This document shows, piece by piece, positions 12,064 to 23,397 of a stretch of DNA of 64,000 bases. Below the pieces are notes generated by a model. The model was not told where the DNA came from, ran no database searches, and saw nothing but the letters and a program-made list of their open reading frames with translations. Every line of letters starts with the position of its first letter. The first letter of the stretch is position 1. The stretch comes from Glycine soja (lineage: Eukaryota; Streptophyta; Magnoliopsida; Fabales; Fabaceae). The stretch lies in assembly GCF_004193775.1 (NCBI RefSeq), contig NC_041006.1:28318513-28382512 (forward strand), in the 5' to 3' direction. Position numbers and translations under genes: made by a program.

Positions 12064-14580
12064 CTATCTGGCGTCATCAATTTTCAATAAAGAGAAAACA
12101 GAATCCGCAGCACAATTGGACTCATTACCGGTCACAATAGCAAATTCAGCCACTTCACTTAGTGTGGAGAGTGATGGAAGACGCCGAACACTGGGCAATT
12201 GAAGTGATGCAGAAACACTAATAGAACTATCCTCATCCTGCACACCTCTCTGAATCTGCAGCGCATACTCCAAGTCCCACAACAAAGCATCCATGGTTGG
12301 CCTATCAGAACCATCTTCTTGCAAGGATTTTTCTACTGTCTCACTAAATTTTCTGAGCGAGTTTTGATCTATTTGGTCCTTAATGGAAGGGTCAACAATA
12401 TCTTGGAGCATCCCCTTATTTTTGCAGAGTATTCCCCATTCAGCCAAGTTTATCTGGTCTCTTGGAAGCGATGGGTCAATCACTGCTCTTGCACACAACA
12501 CTTCCAAAAGAACGACCCCAAATGAATATACATCAGATTTTTCTGTCAGCTGTTGCGTCTTGAAATACTCAGGATCAAGATACCCGAAAGTGCCTTTAAC
12601 AACAGTGGTTACATATGGTTGATGATCAACAGGACCAGTCCTTGAAAGACCAAAGTCAGCAACTTTGGCTACAAGGTTCTCATCAAGCAATATGTTTGTA
12701 GACTTTACATCACGGTGAATGATCCCCCCATCCACTCCTTTGTGAAGGTAATGAAGACCACTGGCAGCTCCAATGCAAATTTCAAGCCTATTCTTCCAAG
12801 ACAACCTTGGCAAGTTTTTATTGGACAAATGGTCTCTGAGTGTTCCTTTTTCCATGTACTCATAAACCAGTATCATCTCAAAGTTTTCATCACAATACCC
12901 AATTAAGGAAACAAGGTGCTTGTGACGAATCTTGGACAAAATCACGATCTCGGTGTGAAATTCTGGAAGGCCTTCACCCGACCCCGGCTCACCTCTTTTC
13001 ACAGCGACTGTCATGCCATTCTGAAGAACCCCTTTATAGACGTTGCCAAAACTACCCTTTCCAATTATCTGACTTGCATGGAAGTTATTGGTTGCCAATT
13101 GAAGATCAAGCAATGGAATTTTCAGACCAAGATTTATGTTGGGAAGAGCAGAGCCTTGACTGGTTCCCTCAGTCAATCTACTTTGAGAACTCCCTCCAGC
13201 AGTAACGAGCATTGGCAACCAGTCTGAATTCTCAGTGGGTTTTTCCTTCGTTATTTTAAGACGCCAAAGAAAGCCAAGTATCATCATAAAAATAATCAGG
13301 ACTGAACCTAGCACCACAGGAAGACGATTGTGCTCAGAATTGGGTTCGTCCAGGTAAGGAGGAACAGAACTTGATCTCTCAATTATTTTCATTATTTCTA
13401 GCCCGTTTAAAAACGCATCACGAATGCGAGCGGATGCATCAGGTGCTATGCTGACCTTCATAAACCCAGAGTCATCAGAGTGTACCACAAAATCAAAATA
13501 ATAAGGGGCTGGCAACTCCTTAGACACTTCTGGGTCATAAATATTTACGGGCATGACATAGGTATCGTAAATGAACAGATTGATGTATGCATGATCAATT
13601 TGTGGACTCCAATAGTCACAGAAGTGAAGCCGAAGAAGATGATCTGTGTTGTAGTCCACGGGAAGAGCCCATGTTATGTTTCCAGCACTGGAAGAGCTGC
13701 TATTAATCTCTTTAGCAGTTCTGTACACATCACTTGGCGCGGTAAATTTATTTGCGTATGGACCATCTGAGTCATCACCTACATGGTACTCAATTCGACC
13801 CATGAAAGGGGAACGATTCTTGGCATTTTCTGGATTTGCAAAATAACTATCATCTGGAAACCACTTTCTCAATAAGTTATCTGGACCAGTGACAATTTGG
13901 CCACCCACATTCAGCCTAAGTTTGGTCTCCAACACGCGAGAATACAAACCTGGTCTGTAACTAGTTAAGCCCATGTAACCACTAAAAGTGAAATGCGAGA
14001 CATTATTGCTAATCAAATTGAGAGGGAGTAGGAAGAGTTCAATAGCATTCACAAATGCAAATGATGATGGCAGAGGTCTGAATATAATTTTGAAGGTGGG
14101 GGAAGTGATCTCCATGAAAAACTCTTTTACCGGATCAGCGTTGTTTTCGGTATCATTTCTGGCATCAAATTTTTGGACCAACCAGAACCCCGGAACCGAG
14201 ATGTTGAACCTGGCCGAGTAAAGATTACTCCGTGAAGTGAAAGAGAAGAAATGGAGGCGTACCAGATAGGTGCCATTTGTGTCGATACCGAACTCATATG
14301 AGGACTCACGTCGAAAAATCCTTGCTGTTTGGTAGAGAGGAGAAGGCACCTGTGATTCATTGCTCTCTGTTTTGCTTCTGCTAAAACGGGCTACAGGGTT
14401 TGATTCACCAACGTAAACCTTGTCACCTACGGTAACATTGCTATCAGACCCACAATTGATAAAATATTTATCTGGGACGTTGTATCCGAGTGACGGGAAC
14501 AGCAGTGATGAGAATGGAAGAAGAAAAACAAGTATTAGACACAGAAAGTGTTGAATTCTATGGAGCATAGCAATCGCCAT
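12064..14580 (-). CDS. Malectin-like receptor-like protein kinase (CrRLK1L family)
   Basis: Single-exon, 838-residue plasma-membrane receptor kinase, the normal length for the Catharanthus roseus RLK1-like family, which senses cell-wall state and RALF peptides. Residues 1-33 form a signal peptide. Residues about 38-400 are a double malectin-like ectodomain with many N-glycosylation sites. Residues 420-438 are a transmembrane helix, with a basic stop-transfer LWRLKITKEK. The kinase spans about 500-780: P-loop GKGSFGNVYKG (507-517), ATP lysine in VAVKR (K528), catalytic HRDVKSTN (622-629), DFG (642-644), activation segment GTFGYLDPEYF. All key catalytic residues are present. The family's usual AEKCL near the C-lobe end reads VEKSL here. 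The start at 14580 is the ATG that gives the signal peptide. It resembles the At5g24010-type branch, but I cannot assign an orthologue. It is the only intact host gene in the window, and a broken paralogue lies 24 kb to the right. Confidence 0.95.
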   Translation of the reverse strand: MAIAMLHRIQHFLCLILVFLLPFSSLLFPSLGYNVPDKYFINCGSDSNVTVGDKVYVGESNPVARFSRSKTESNESQVPSPLYQTARIFRRESSYEFGIDTNGTYLVRLHFFSFTSRSNLYSARFNISVPGFWLVQKFDARNDTENNADPVKEFFMEITSPTFKIIFRPLPSSFAFVNAIELFLLPLNLISNNVSHFTFSGYMGLTSYRPGLYSRVLETKLRLNVGGQIVTGPDNLLRKWFPDDSYFANPENAKNRSPFMGRIEYHVGDDSDGPYANKFTAPSDVYRTAKEINSSSSSAGNITWALPVDYNTDHLLRLHFCDYWSPQIDHAYINLFIYDTYVMPVNIYDPEVSKELPAPYYFDFVVHSDDSGFMKVSIAPDASARIRDAFLNGLEIMKIIERSSSVPPYLDEPNSEHNRLPVVLGSVLIIFMMILGFLWRLKITKEKPTENSDWLPMLVTAGGSSQSRLTEGTSQGSALPNINLGLKIPLLDLQLATNNFHASQIIGKGSFGNVYKGVLQNGMTVAVKRGEPGSGEGLPEFHTEIVILSKIRHKHLVSLIGYCDENFEMILVYEYMEKGTLRDHLSNKNLPRLSWKNRLEICIGAASGLHYLHKGVDGGIIHRDVKSTNILLDENLVAKVADFGLSRTGPVDHQPYVTTVVKGTFGYLDPEYFKTQQLTEKSDVYSFGVVLLEVLCARAVIDPSLPRDQINLAEWGILCKNKGMLQDIVDPSIKDQIDQNSLRKFSETVEKSLQEDGSDRPTMDALLWDLEYALQIQRGVQDEDSSISVSASLQLPSVRRLPSLSTLSEVAEFAIVTGNESNCAADSVFSLLKIDDAR

Positions 14581-15120
14581 GGAAAAATGGTGTTCAGAGG
14601 GGCTTAGTTTCGGCTGTGATGATTGTAGCTTTTGAAACTATGGTATGGGGACTTGAATCAACAAAGCATGGGATTCGAATGAGAGGAAGACTGAAGCACA
14701 GGTTAAGTCGTCAACTTTGATTTTTCTTCTTCTTTCCTGTTGTTTTTTATTTTCTTTTCTTTGCTTTTTTAATTCTTGATTTATCCACTACGGGAGGTCC
14801 GGAACTATTTGAGGCATGCAAATGAAAATTGAAAAATCTTGCTTACTTTAAGATGTTTGAGATTCATTATTACGCTCGACTTCAACCAATGGTCGAAGCG
14901 GACATGCTGTATTCTTATGGACTCATTATTGTGATAATATAAATAAATTTTCCACGAAATGAACTGAGAAGGATGCTAATAATACAGCCTAATGGCAAGG
15001 CAATAGAGTGCAAATATATCTCTAGAGACATGAACAGTTTCACAAGGTCCAAGCTTGTATTTTGTCTTGACATTCTTGGAAGGGAACAGAGAGCTGGAAG
15101 TCCAAGATTTTAGAAGACAG
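14581..15120 (-). promoter_or_regulatory. 5' leader and upstream region of the receptor kinase, duplicated at 51,987-53,110
   Basis: The first 40 bases upstream of the ATG match the leader of the broken paralogue at 38,895-38,931. The rest matches 51,987-52,465 block by block (TTTGATTTTTCTTCTT, TAATAATACAGCC, ATGGCAAGGCAATAGAGT, TTGTC-TGACATTCTTGGAAG). Preservation reflects shared ancestry. I did not identify an unambiguous TATA box or start site. Confidence 0.7.
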
Positions 15121-15658
15121 ATCTAATTAATGACATAACAAATGCCATTGTCAGGATGTGAGATAAATAACTAAACTAAAAGAAGAACAATTTTTTCGTG
15201 TTGTTAAACTATTGATTTAATGATTAGAAAGATCAATCTATAAAAAATTAAATAGTATGACATTTCTACAACTAGAAAGAAATTTCACCATCTATATAAG
15301 TCTCTTGTTCTATCACTCAAATTTGTTACTACTTGTATCCAGTTTCTATTATTAATATATTTACTTTATTGGCCTATCAAAAAAACAAAAAAACTTGGTT
15401 GCTAGCAGATTTTAATTTTTTTTACAAACATATATATATATATATATAATTCATTCAGAAATAGCAAAAAAAAATATAAATAGAATTCAATAAAAAAATG
15501 TTTCAATCAATATCTCTAGTACTTTAATTTCTTCCATTGAAAACTGCCGGAGTCAATACGACCTTTTTCTCTCTCTCTATAGACATATAACTGAGAAATA
15601 GGATCTACAAAATACCTGGGGGACTAAACCAAACCAAAGGCAAGCCAAATAGTCAAAT
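15121..15658. other. AT-rich spacer with (TA)n and a retroelement-like tail
   Basis: Contains a TA run at 15,430-15,448 and, at about 15,290-15,400, a segment ending TTGGCCTATCAAAAAAAC that resembles a plus-strand non-LTR tail. No gene. Confidence 0.45.
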
Positions 15659-15853
15659 CTATAAGAAGGGTACAGACAGAAGGAGCTCCATGGATATGAA
15701 AGAGGTTGGAGAGTCCATGCATGTATATCCTAGGTTATGGGCAACAAAAGAGGCTAGAGAATCTGCACAAGCATTTGCCTCACGATAAATATGTGATATT
15801 CTAAAGTTAAAGCTATTGGTTAAAGATATACAATGCTTTATAGAAGAGGACAT
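15659..15853 (-). pseudogene. LINE RNase H-like 3' fragment
   Basis: A 64-residue frame contains FRISHIYREANACADSLASF, matching the conserved HV.RE.N..AD.LA block of the RNase H domain at the C terminus of plant LINE polyproteins (and RVT_3 proteins). It is a short 5'-truncated remnant. The abutting Copia element begins at about 15,855. Confidence 0.65.
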
Positions 15854-15854
15854 A

Positions 15855-15992
15855 TTGTAATCGATTACAGGTATTGGTAATCGATTACAGGACCAATAAG
15901 CCTACTGGCAATCGATTACAGGATGTTGTAATCGATTACAGGCTGCCTGTTCATGTGTAATCGATTACACTGGATGGTAATCGATTACCAGA
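15855..15992. repeat. Six GTAATCGATTAC-type palindromes in the Copia 3' region
   Basis: The 12-bp palindrome GTAATCGATTAC, once as GCAATCGATTAC, occurs six times at irregular spacing of about 20-30 bp. Confidence 0.9.
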
Positions 15993-16220
15993 GCCTATCC
16001 TAGGCTAGTTTCTTAAGAGAATATCTATGTTTATGCTAAAACATATCCAATATGATTAATTATCACTACTAATGCACTTAATTCAATCATTCAATTATTA
16101 CATACACAAGAAATCATAAATTCTTCCATAATAACAAGAATTCAAACAAGATCAAACAAAATAATATACAAACAATAAATAATAGTAAATCAATCAATCA
16201 ATCAATCAACCAATCAATCC

Positions 16221-19200
16221 CTATTTTTCTAAATCTCTTACATCTAAGAGGCCTAATTCTCTTCTAATAGAGAAGAACACTTCCTTGGGGAGAGGTTTTG
16301 TGAAAATATCAGCAAGTTGATTCTTAGTATCAACAAACTCTAATACACAATCTCCCTTTAGGACATGATCTCTAAGAAAGTGGTGTCTAATCTCTATATG
16401 TTTAGTTCTAGAGTGTTGAACTGGGTTTTTGGATAGATTTATGGCACTAGTATTATCACACTTAACAGGTATGCGATCAAGAATGATGCCATAGTCAGAT
16501 AATTGTTGCTTCATCCATAAAATCTATGCACAACAACTACCAGCAGAGATATACTCCGCTTCAGCAGTAGATAAAGCAACATTGTTTTGTTTCTTCTATG
16601 CCATGAGACAAGAGCCGATCCAATGAATTGACAAGTTCCACTTGTACTTTTTCTATCAGTTTTAGATCCGACAAAATCAGAATCAGAATATCCTATTAAG
16701 TTACATGTTGAATTCTTAGGATACCATAATCCTAAATTGATTGTTCCTAATAGATATCTCATGATTCTCTTTACTGCACTTAAATGTGATTGTTTGGGGT
16801 TGGATTGAAACCTAGCACACATACATACACTAAACATAATATCAGGTCTACTAGCAGATAAATAAAGAAGAGATCCGATCATACCTCGATATTGTTTTAT
16901 GTCTATAGACTGACCAGATTCATCTTTATCTAAGTAACAACTAGTGCTCATCGGTGTAGACATGTGTTTTGCACTATCCATCCCAAATCTTTTGATCAAT
17001 TCCTTGCAGTACTTGGATTGATTGATGAATATACCTTCTTGAGTTTGCTTGATTTGTAATCCCAGAAAGTCCTTTAGTTCTCCCATCATTGACATTTCAA
17101 ATTCACTTTGCATATCAAGGGAAAACTCCTTGCACAATGAATCATTAGTGGATCCAAAAATTATATCATCAACATATATTTGAACCAAAAAAATATCATT
17201 ATGCTTTCTCTTTATGAACAATGTGGTATCCACTTTACCTCTAGAGAATTCTTTTTCTAGAAGAAAATTACTTAAGCGTTCATACCAAGCCCTAGGGGCT
17301 TGTTTCAAACCATAAAGAGCCTTTTGCAATTTATAAACATGATTTGGTTTATCTGGGATTTCAAAGCCTGGGGGTTGTTCAACATATACTTCTTCTTGAA
17401 TTAAACCATTTAGAAAAGCACTTTTAACATCCATTTGATAGAGTTTAAAATTCATTATGGATGCATATGCTAAGAGCATTCTAATGGCTTCTAATCTTGC
17501 AACTGGAGCATATGTTTCTTCATAGTCTATTCCCTCTTCTTGATTATACCCTTTTGCTACTAACCTAGCCTTATTTCTAATAATTATGCCATGTTCATCT
17601 AATTTATTTCTAAAAACCCATTTTGTTCCTATGACAGGATAATTTTCAGGTTTTTCTACTAGTTTCCACACATTATTTCTTTCAAATTGATTCAGTTCTT
17701 CTTGCATGGCAATGATCCAGTTATCATCTATTATGGCTTCTTTTATATTTTTAGGTTCAATCATAGATACAAAAGCCATATTATTGCATAAATCTTTAAG
17801 AGAATGTCTAGTTGTTACCCCTTTTGAGATATCACCAATAATGTTGTCGAGGGGATGATCTCTTGAAGCTTTCCATTCTCTTGGAAGTTCATCATTTGAT
17901 TTGACTTCTTCTGGAGGATCTTCATTGTTTCCTTTATCATTTCCTTTGGAATCTTGTTCATGAATATTCATATGTTCTAAAGAATCTGCAATATCATCTA
18001 GCATATTCTTTCTTGACAAGATAGCATTAGATTCATCAAAGGTAACATGAATGGATTCCTCGATATTCATAGTTCTTTTATTATATATCCTATATGCTTT
18101 GCTTTGTAATTTTCCTAGATTATCTTTACCATTATTAAGCACAAAGCACTTGCAACCAAAAACATGTAGATGAGAAATATTTGGTTTTCTACCATTATAT
18201 AACTCATATGGGGTTTTCTTTAAAATGGGTCTTATTAAGGCCCTATTCATGATGTAACATGCAGTATTGACAGCTTCAGCCCAAAAATACTTTGGAAGAG
18301 AAGTATCATTTAATAAAGTTCTTGCAATTTCTTCCAATGATCTATTTTTCCTCTCAACAACTCCATTTTGTTGAAGGGTTCTAGGTGCAGAAAAATTGTG
18401 TTCAATACCATGTTCATCACAGAATAATTCAAAATCTTTATTTTCAAATTCACTCCCATGATCACTTCTAATGGATGCAATCTTGAGATTTTTCTTGTTT
18501 TGTATGACTTTAGCAAGTTTTCTAAATGCTTGGAATGAATCACTTTTATGTGTAATAAATAATGTCCAAGTATATCTAGAGAAATCATCAACTATAACTA
18601 GAGCATAGTAATTTCCTCCAAAACTCATGGTTCTAGATGGACCAAATAAATCCATATGCAATAATTGTAAGGGTTGAGTGGTTGAAACAACATTTTTAGG
18701 TTTGAATGAGACTCTTGTTTGTTTGCCCTTTTGACATGCATCACATAATTTATCTTTTTCAAATTTCAATTTAGGCAAACCAACTACTAAATCTTTTGAA
18801 ATTAATTTATTTAAGTGATCCATGTTTATGTGAGCAATTCTTTTATGCCATAACCATGAATCATCATCTTTGCTAAGAAAGCAATGATTGTTTTCTAGTT
18901 TTATGCTTAAGTCTATCATGTAAACATTATTGACTCTATGTCCTACATGCTTTATATTAATGTCATGATTATGTTCTATAAGACATTTTTGAGAATCAAA
19001 TGATACTAGATAGCCTTTGTCGCATAATTGACTAACGCTAAGCAGGCTGTGCTTAAGGCCTTCAACAAGTAAAACATTTTCAATGGAGTTTGAAGAATTT
19101 GTACCTATTTTACCAACTCCAAGGATTCTACCTTTGTTTTTGTCACCATATGTTACATGCCCGCTTTTCTTTGGAGAGATATGTGTAAAATTTGATGCAT

Positions 19201-19258
19201 CTCCAGTCATATGTTTTGAGCATCCGCTATCTATGTACCATTTCTTCCTCAAAGACAC
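16221..19258 (-). pseudogene. Copia pol polyprotein (protease, integrase, RT, RNase H), frameshifted
   Basis: The reading starts in the protease region with active-site [13 protein letters not shown]. The integrase has an HHCC zinc finger ([23 protein letters not shown]) and core residues in [15 protein letters not shown] and NGVVERKNR. The reverse transcriptase has [12 protein letters not shown] and the catalytic YVDDIIFGS. RNase H follows with [17 protein letters not shown] frame shift near 16,595 separates the last part (16,221-16,514: [32 protein letters not shown]) from the rest. The frame also changes at the gag/pol junction near 19,262, where gag ends in a stop. Otherwise it is long and uninterrupted, so the insertion is relatively young. 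Confidence 0.9.
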
Positions 19259-19265
19259 CTACATA

Positions 19266-21044
19266 TCAAATTTTTGACTTAGGTACCCAAACTTTATTGG
19301 GTCCTTGCATGTTAGTATAAACTGAGGATCCTTTTGGGACCCATATCATTTTAATGTTGATGTAATTTTTCTTGAAGTAGCAAGTTGATATGCCATGTCC
19401 TCTTCTTCCACAGTAAAAACAAGTTATATAATTACATTTTTGTGTGGAAGTAGAAAAGTTTTTATAAAACTTTTGTTGTTTTTCATATTTATACCCTAGT
19501 CCATTCTTATTGGAAACATATCTTTGTTTACTTAATATGACATCTAAATTATTTTTACTATAAGAAAATTTAGCAAGTGAATTTTTCAACTCTTTAATTT
19601 CTTTTTCATATTTTTCACAACAACTACAAGGATCTAATAGTTTCTTGTCAGAAATAGTGGAGATATTAACTTTTTCATTTGTTTTAGAAATTGAGACTTC
19701 ATTTCTAAGATGATCTAATTCTTTGTTTAATTTTGAGATTTCATTTTCTAAATTTGAAATTGTTTTCTTTGAAGATGAAACTAATTTTGCAAGTTTAATT
19801 GACTCTTTATGCAGATCAGCAAATGCTTCTTGCAATTCATCAAAAGAAATAGATAAGTTATTTGAAGATGTTACCTCTTCATCACTTTCGTAACTTTTAG
19901 CCATAAGGCAGAGATTTATCTCTTCATTTTCTGAATCTTCAGAAGATTCCATATCATTTTCATCCCATGTGATGTATGCTTTCTTCAATTTCTTTTCACT
20001 AAGATTTTTCTTTTCAGATTTCTCCATCTTTTTCTTGAAGATGGGACAATCAACCCTCAGATGTCCAGGTTGGTTACATTCAAAGCATTTTAAAGTAGAG
20101 GATGAAGTTTCTGTCCTTCTCTTTGATTTAAAATTGGGTCGCCTCTTATTTCCTCTTACTTTAAGAAACTTGTTGAATCTTTTTACAAAAAGACTTAGAT
20201 CATCATCATCATCTGGATCATTTTCCTTATCACTTTCTTCTTGAATTGAGGATGATGCTTTAAGAGCAATTCCTTTCTTTTTCTTGTCATTTTCTTCATG
20301 TTGGTGTAATCTCAATAATTCTATCTCGTGTTCCTGTAACTTTCCAAATAAAGTAGCAAGGGACATGTTAGACAAATCTCTTGATTCAGTAATGGCTGTT
20401 ACTTTGGGTTTCCATTCTCTACTTAAACATCTAAACACCTTGTTTATGAGATCCTCATTTTGAAATTCTTTACCTAAGGCTGCTAGATGATTTACTATAT
20501 GTGTAAATCTCTTTTGCATGCTTTGAATATTTTCATTTGCATTCATTCTAAATAATTCATACTCATGAGTTAGTGCATTTATCCTAGATCTTTTAACATC
20601 TGTAGTTCCTTCATGTGTTAATCGAAGAGTGTCCCACATTTCCTTAGCACTCTTACAATTTGAAACCCTGAAATATTCATCCATTCCCAAGGCAGATGTT
20701 ATTATGTTTTTGGCTTTTAAATTGTATTGTACTCGTTTTCTATCCTCTTCAGACCATCTATCTCTAGGTTTTTCTATAGTTATACTTTCACTTGATGAAC
20801 TGCCATCAATTGTAATTCTTTCTACTGTGGTGGGTATATAAGGCCCTATTTCTATGGCTTCCCAAATATTTAGGTCTATTGCCTCAATAAAAATTTGCAT
20901 TCGGGTTTTCCAGTAATGGTAACCCTCTCCATTAAAGATTGGAGGTCTATTGATAGAATTCCCTTCTGGAAATAAGGAGTTTGCTGAGGCCATCTTTTTC
21001 TTGAAGCTTCTAAACTTTATACAAGAATGAAGCTCTGATACCAC
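19266..21044 (-). CDS. Copia gag protein
   Basis: A 592-residue open frame. The initiator region proper is MASANSLFPEGNSINRPP, with NGEGYHYWKTRMQIFI typical of plant Copia gag; the first residues upstream come from the primer-site leader. It carries a CCHC zinc knuckle CFECNQPGHLRVDCP, a long coiled-coil-prone middle (NLENEISKLNKELDHLRNE) and a second CCHC-like knuckle CFYCGRRGHGISTC near the C terminus. It packages the element RNA in virus-like particles. Intact as read, ending in a stop before pol. Confidence 0.88.
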   Translation of the reverse strand: MVSELHSCIKFRSFKKKMASANSLFPEGNSINRPPIFNGEGYHYWKTRMQIFIEAIDLNIWEAIEIGPYIPTTVERITIDGSSSSESITIEKPRDRWSEEDRKRVQYNLKAKNIITSALGMDEYFRVSNCKSAKEMWDTLRLTHEGTTDVKRSRINALTHEYELFRMNANENIQSMQKRFTHIVNHLAALGKEFQNEDLINKVFRCLSREWKPKVTAITESRDLSNMSLATLFGKLQEHEIELLRLHQHEENDKKKKGIALKASSSIQEESDKENDPDDDDDLSLFVKRFNKFLKVRGNKRRPNFKSKRRTETSSSTLKCFECNQPGHLRVDCPIFKKKMEKSEKKNLSEKKLKKAYITWDENDMESSEDSENEEINLCLMAKSYESDEEVTSSNNLSISFDELQEAFADLHKESIKLAKLVSSSKKTISNLENEISKLNKELDHLRNEVSISKTNEKVNISTISDKKLLDPCSCCEKYEKEIKELKNSLAKFSYSKNNLDVILSKQRYVSNKNGLGYKYEKQQKFYKNFSTSTQKCNYITCFYCGRRGHGISTCYFKKNYINIKMIWVPKGSSVYTNMQGPNKVWVPKSKI

Positions 21045-21045
21045 T
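21029..21045 (-). promoter_or_regulatory. Primer binding site of the Copia element
   Basis: On the minus strand, immediately after the 5' LTR, the sequence reads AGTGGTATCAGAGC, complementary to the 3' end of initiator Met-tRNA. Confidence 0.9.
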
Positions 21046-22138
21046 TGTTAGACAAGTGGCCTCAGATATCTTAAGAAGGGGGGGTTGAATTAAGATATTC
21101 CAAACTACTTCCCCAATTTAAAATCTATTTCACTTTCTTTTCAAGTTATAAATTCCCTTAACAATGAACTTCTTAAATATTAATTCAAATAAAACAATTT
21201 GAATATTAATATAAAGAAATAATAAACAAAGGAGATTAAGGGAAGAGAAAGTGCAAACTCAGATTTATACTGGTTCGGCCACACCCTTGTGCTTACGTCC
21301 AGTCCCCAAGCAACCCGCTTAAGAGTTCCACTATCTTGTAAATTCCTTTTACAAGTTCTAAACACACAAGGACAATCCTTCCTTTGTGTTTAGAATTCCT
21401 TTATAACAAGAGACCCACGGTCTCTTAATCCCTTAGAGAATGAAGAGAAGAAGAAGAATGAATCTCTCTAGAAAGAGATAGATTTTACAGATTGAGCACT
21501 CAAATAATTCCTTAATGAATTGCAATTGAATTGGCCAAGGAATTCTTAAGAGGATAAAAATGATTTTGCTCTTTGAGAGGATAAACACTTTTGTTCATAA
21601 AAACTCTGAGCAAATTCGTGTTATAAGTCACATATATATAGACCATTGGTGGTCATGACTAAAGCCTTTGAAAAGTTGTGACTCTTAGAATTATTTTTCT
21701 GAAAATTCTGTCTGGTAATCGATTACAGGAATTGTGTAATCGATTACAGCTTTTAAAATTTGAATTAAAACGTTTATTAACTGCTGGTAATCGATTACCA
21801 AAATTGTGTAATCGATTACCAAAATTGTGTAATCGATTACACAGTCTAAAATTTCGAATTCAAATTTTAGTAGCTGTTATAAAACATATTTGGCCACTGG
21901 TAATCGATTACATCCTCTGGTAATCGATTACCAGAGAGTAAATCCTTTGAAAAACACTTTTTAATTTAAATTACTTGGCCAAACCTTTTGCTAATTCAAT
22001 TAGGAATTCCCTTCCTAATATACTAGTGATCATCTTGATGTTGTGACTTGTAATCTTGAAGTATTGTCTTGAATTTAATCTTGAAAAGCCCATTTGCATC
22101 AATTGCATCATATCATCATGATTATCATCAAAACATCA
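21046..22138 (-). repeat. Copia 5' LTR (1,093 bp)
   Basis: On the minus strand it begins TGATGTTTTGATGATAATCA (at 22,138) and ends CTAACA (at 21,046), directly followed by the primer site. It contains seven GTAATCGATTAC-type palindromes at 21,715-21,935. A related, truncated LTR lies at 43,583-44,813. Confidence 0.88.
21715..21935. repeat. Seven GTAATCGATTAC palindromes within the Copia LTR
   Basis: The palindrome occurs seven times, each with the flank GG/TG before and CA/CC after, spaced 20-70 bp. Confidence 0.92.
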
Positions 22139-22149
22139 AAGGCAATTGC

Positions 22150-23349
22150 ATCTACATATACTACCTTGTTCCCAGGTCCATTTTCAGCTGGGATGACCTT
22201 AAGAGGGTGTTCTCGGAGAAATTCTTCCTTGCATCTAGGACCACTGTCATCAGAAAAGACATTTCAGGCATCAGGCAACTTAGTGGAGAAAACTTGTATG
22301 AGTACTGGGAAAGATTCAAGAAATTGTGTGCAAGCTGTCCTCACCACCAGATTTCTGAGCAACTCCTTCTTCAATATTTCTATGAGGGACTTAGCAACAT
22401 GGAGAGGAGTATGATTGATGTTGCCAGTGGTGGAGCTCTTGGTGATATGACCCCTACTGAAGCTAGGAATTTGATTGAGAAGATGGCTTCCAACTCCCAA
22501 CAATTCAGTGCAAGAAATGATGCTATTGTTCTTAGAGGAGTCCATGAGGCGGCCACAGATTCATCTTCATCTACTGAAAATAAAAAGCTTGAAGGAAAAC
22601 TTGATGCCTTGGTCAACCTGGTAACTCAGCTTGCCATGAATAAAAAATCTACACCTGTTGCAAGAGTTTGTGGTCTATGTTCTTCTGTAGATCACCATAC
22701 AGATCTTTGTCCTTCTTTGCAGCAATCTGGAGTCAATGAGCAACCTGAAGCTTATGCTGCAAACATTTCTAATAGACCTCCTCAACAGCAAAACCAATAA
22801 TAGCAGAATAATTATGACCTTTCAAGCAATAGATACAATCCAGGTTGGAGGAATCATCCAAATCTGAGATGGACAAGTCCTCCACAACAACAACAGCTTG
22901 TCCCTCTTTTTTAGAATGCTGCTAGTCCAAGCAAGCCATATGTTCCTCCTCCAATACAGCAGCAGTCACATCAAAGACAACAAGCAACTGAGGCTCCTCC
23001 TCAACCTTCCTTAGAAGAGTTAGTGAGGCAAATGACCATCCAGAATATGCAATTTCAGCAAGAGACAAGAGTCTCCATTCAGAGTCTGACAAATCAGATG
23101 GGGCAGATGGCTACTCAGTTGAACCAAGCTCAGTCCCAAAATTCTGACAAATTTCCTTCACAAACTGTGCAGAATTCGAAAAATGTGAGTGCCATCACCT
23201 TGAGGTCTAGCAACCAAATTCAAGTGCCTCCACCAATTGCAGCACCTACACCTGAAAAAGAGGATGAGATAGTTGCACAAAAGAGAAAGCTTCCTAACAA
23301 AAATTTTCATGCAGGTGGACCTTTTTCTAGTAATTCTGACTTACAGTAG
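22150..23349 (+). pseudogene. Gypsy gag remnant
   Basis: The gag core reads SWDDLKRVFSEKFF, LSGENLYEYWERFKKLCASC, LLQYFYEGLSNMERSMID, then a CCHC-like knuckle (CGLCSSVDHHTDLCPS). Downstream is a Gln/Pro-rich region with LEELVRQMTIQNMQFQQET. Stops at about 22,798, 22,912 and 23,347 break it, and the N terminus is missing because of the Copia junction. Confidence 0.85.
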
Positions 23350-23397
23350 TCTCTTATCCCTCTTCCATTCCCACCTAGAGCAATTCCAAACAAAAAG

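Larger units (their letters stand above)
15855..22138 (-). mobile_element. Copia-type LTR retrotransposon, 3' end truncated
   Basis: Minus-strand element with a complete 5' LTR (21,046-22,138), a Met-tRNA primer site, gag and pol in Copia order (protease, integrase, RT, RNase H), and a 3' non-coding region. No 3' LTR is present: the expected mirrored TGTTAG...CATCA segment is missing on the left, and the element stops at about 15,855 next to a LINE scrap. The long LTR with GTAATCGATTAC motifs and a TGATGTTTTGATGATAAT start resembles the soybean SIRE/Maximus lineage; that lineage call is inference. Its right edge cuts into the gag of the Gypsy element, so either it inserted there and the left flank was lost, or the two are joined by deletion. 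Confidence 0.88.

Noticed and set aside
12319..14360. Several open frames opposite or out of phase to the receptor kinase
   Set aside because: They are shadows of the 838-codon kinase frame and have no domain or codon logic of their own.
15855..15992. Regular short repeats considered as a CRISPR-like array
   Set aside because: The units are 12-bp palindromes with irregular short spacers inside a plant retrotransposon; nothing else fits a prokaryotic array.
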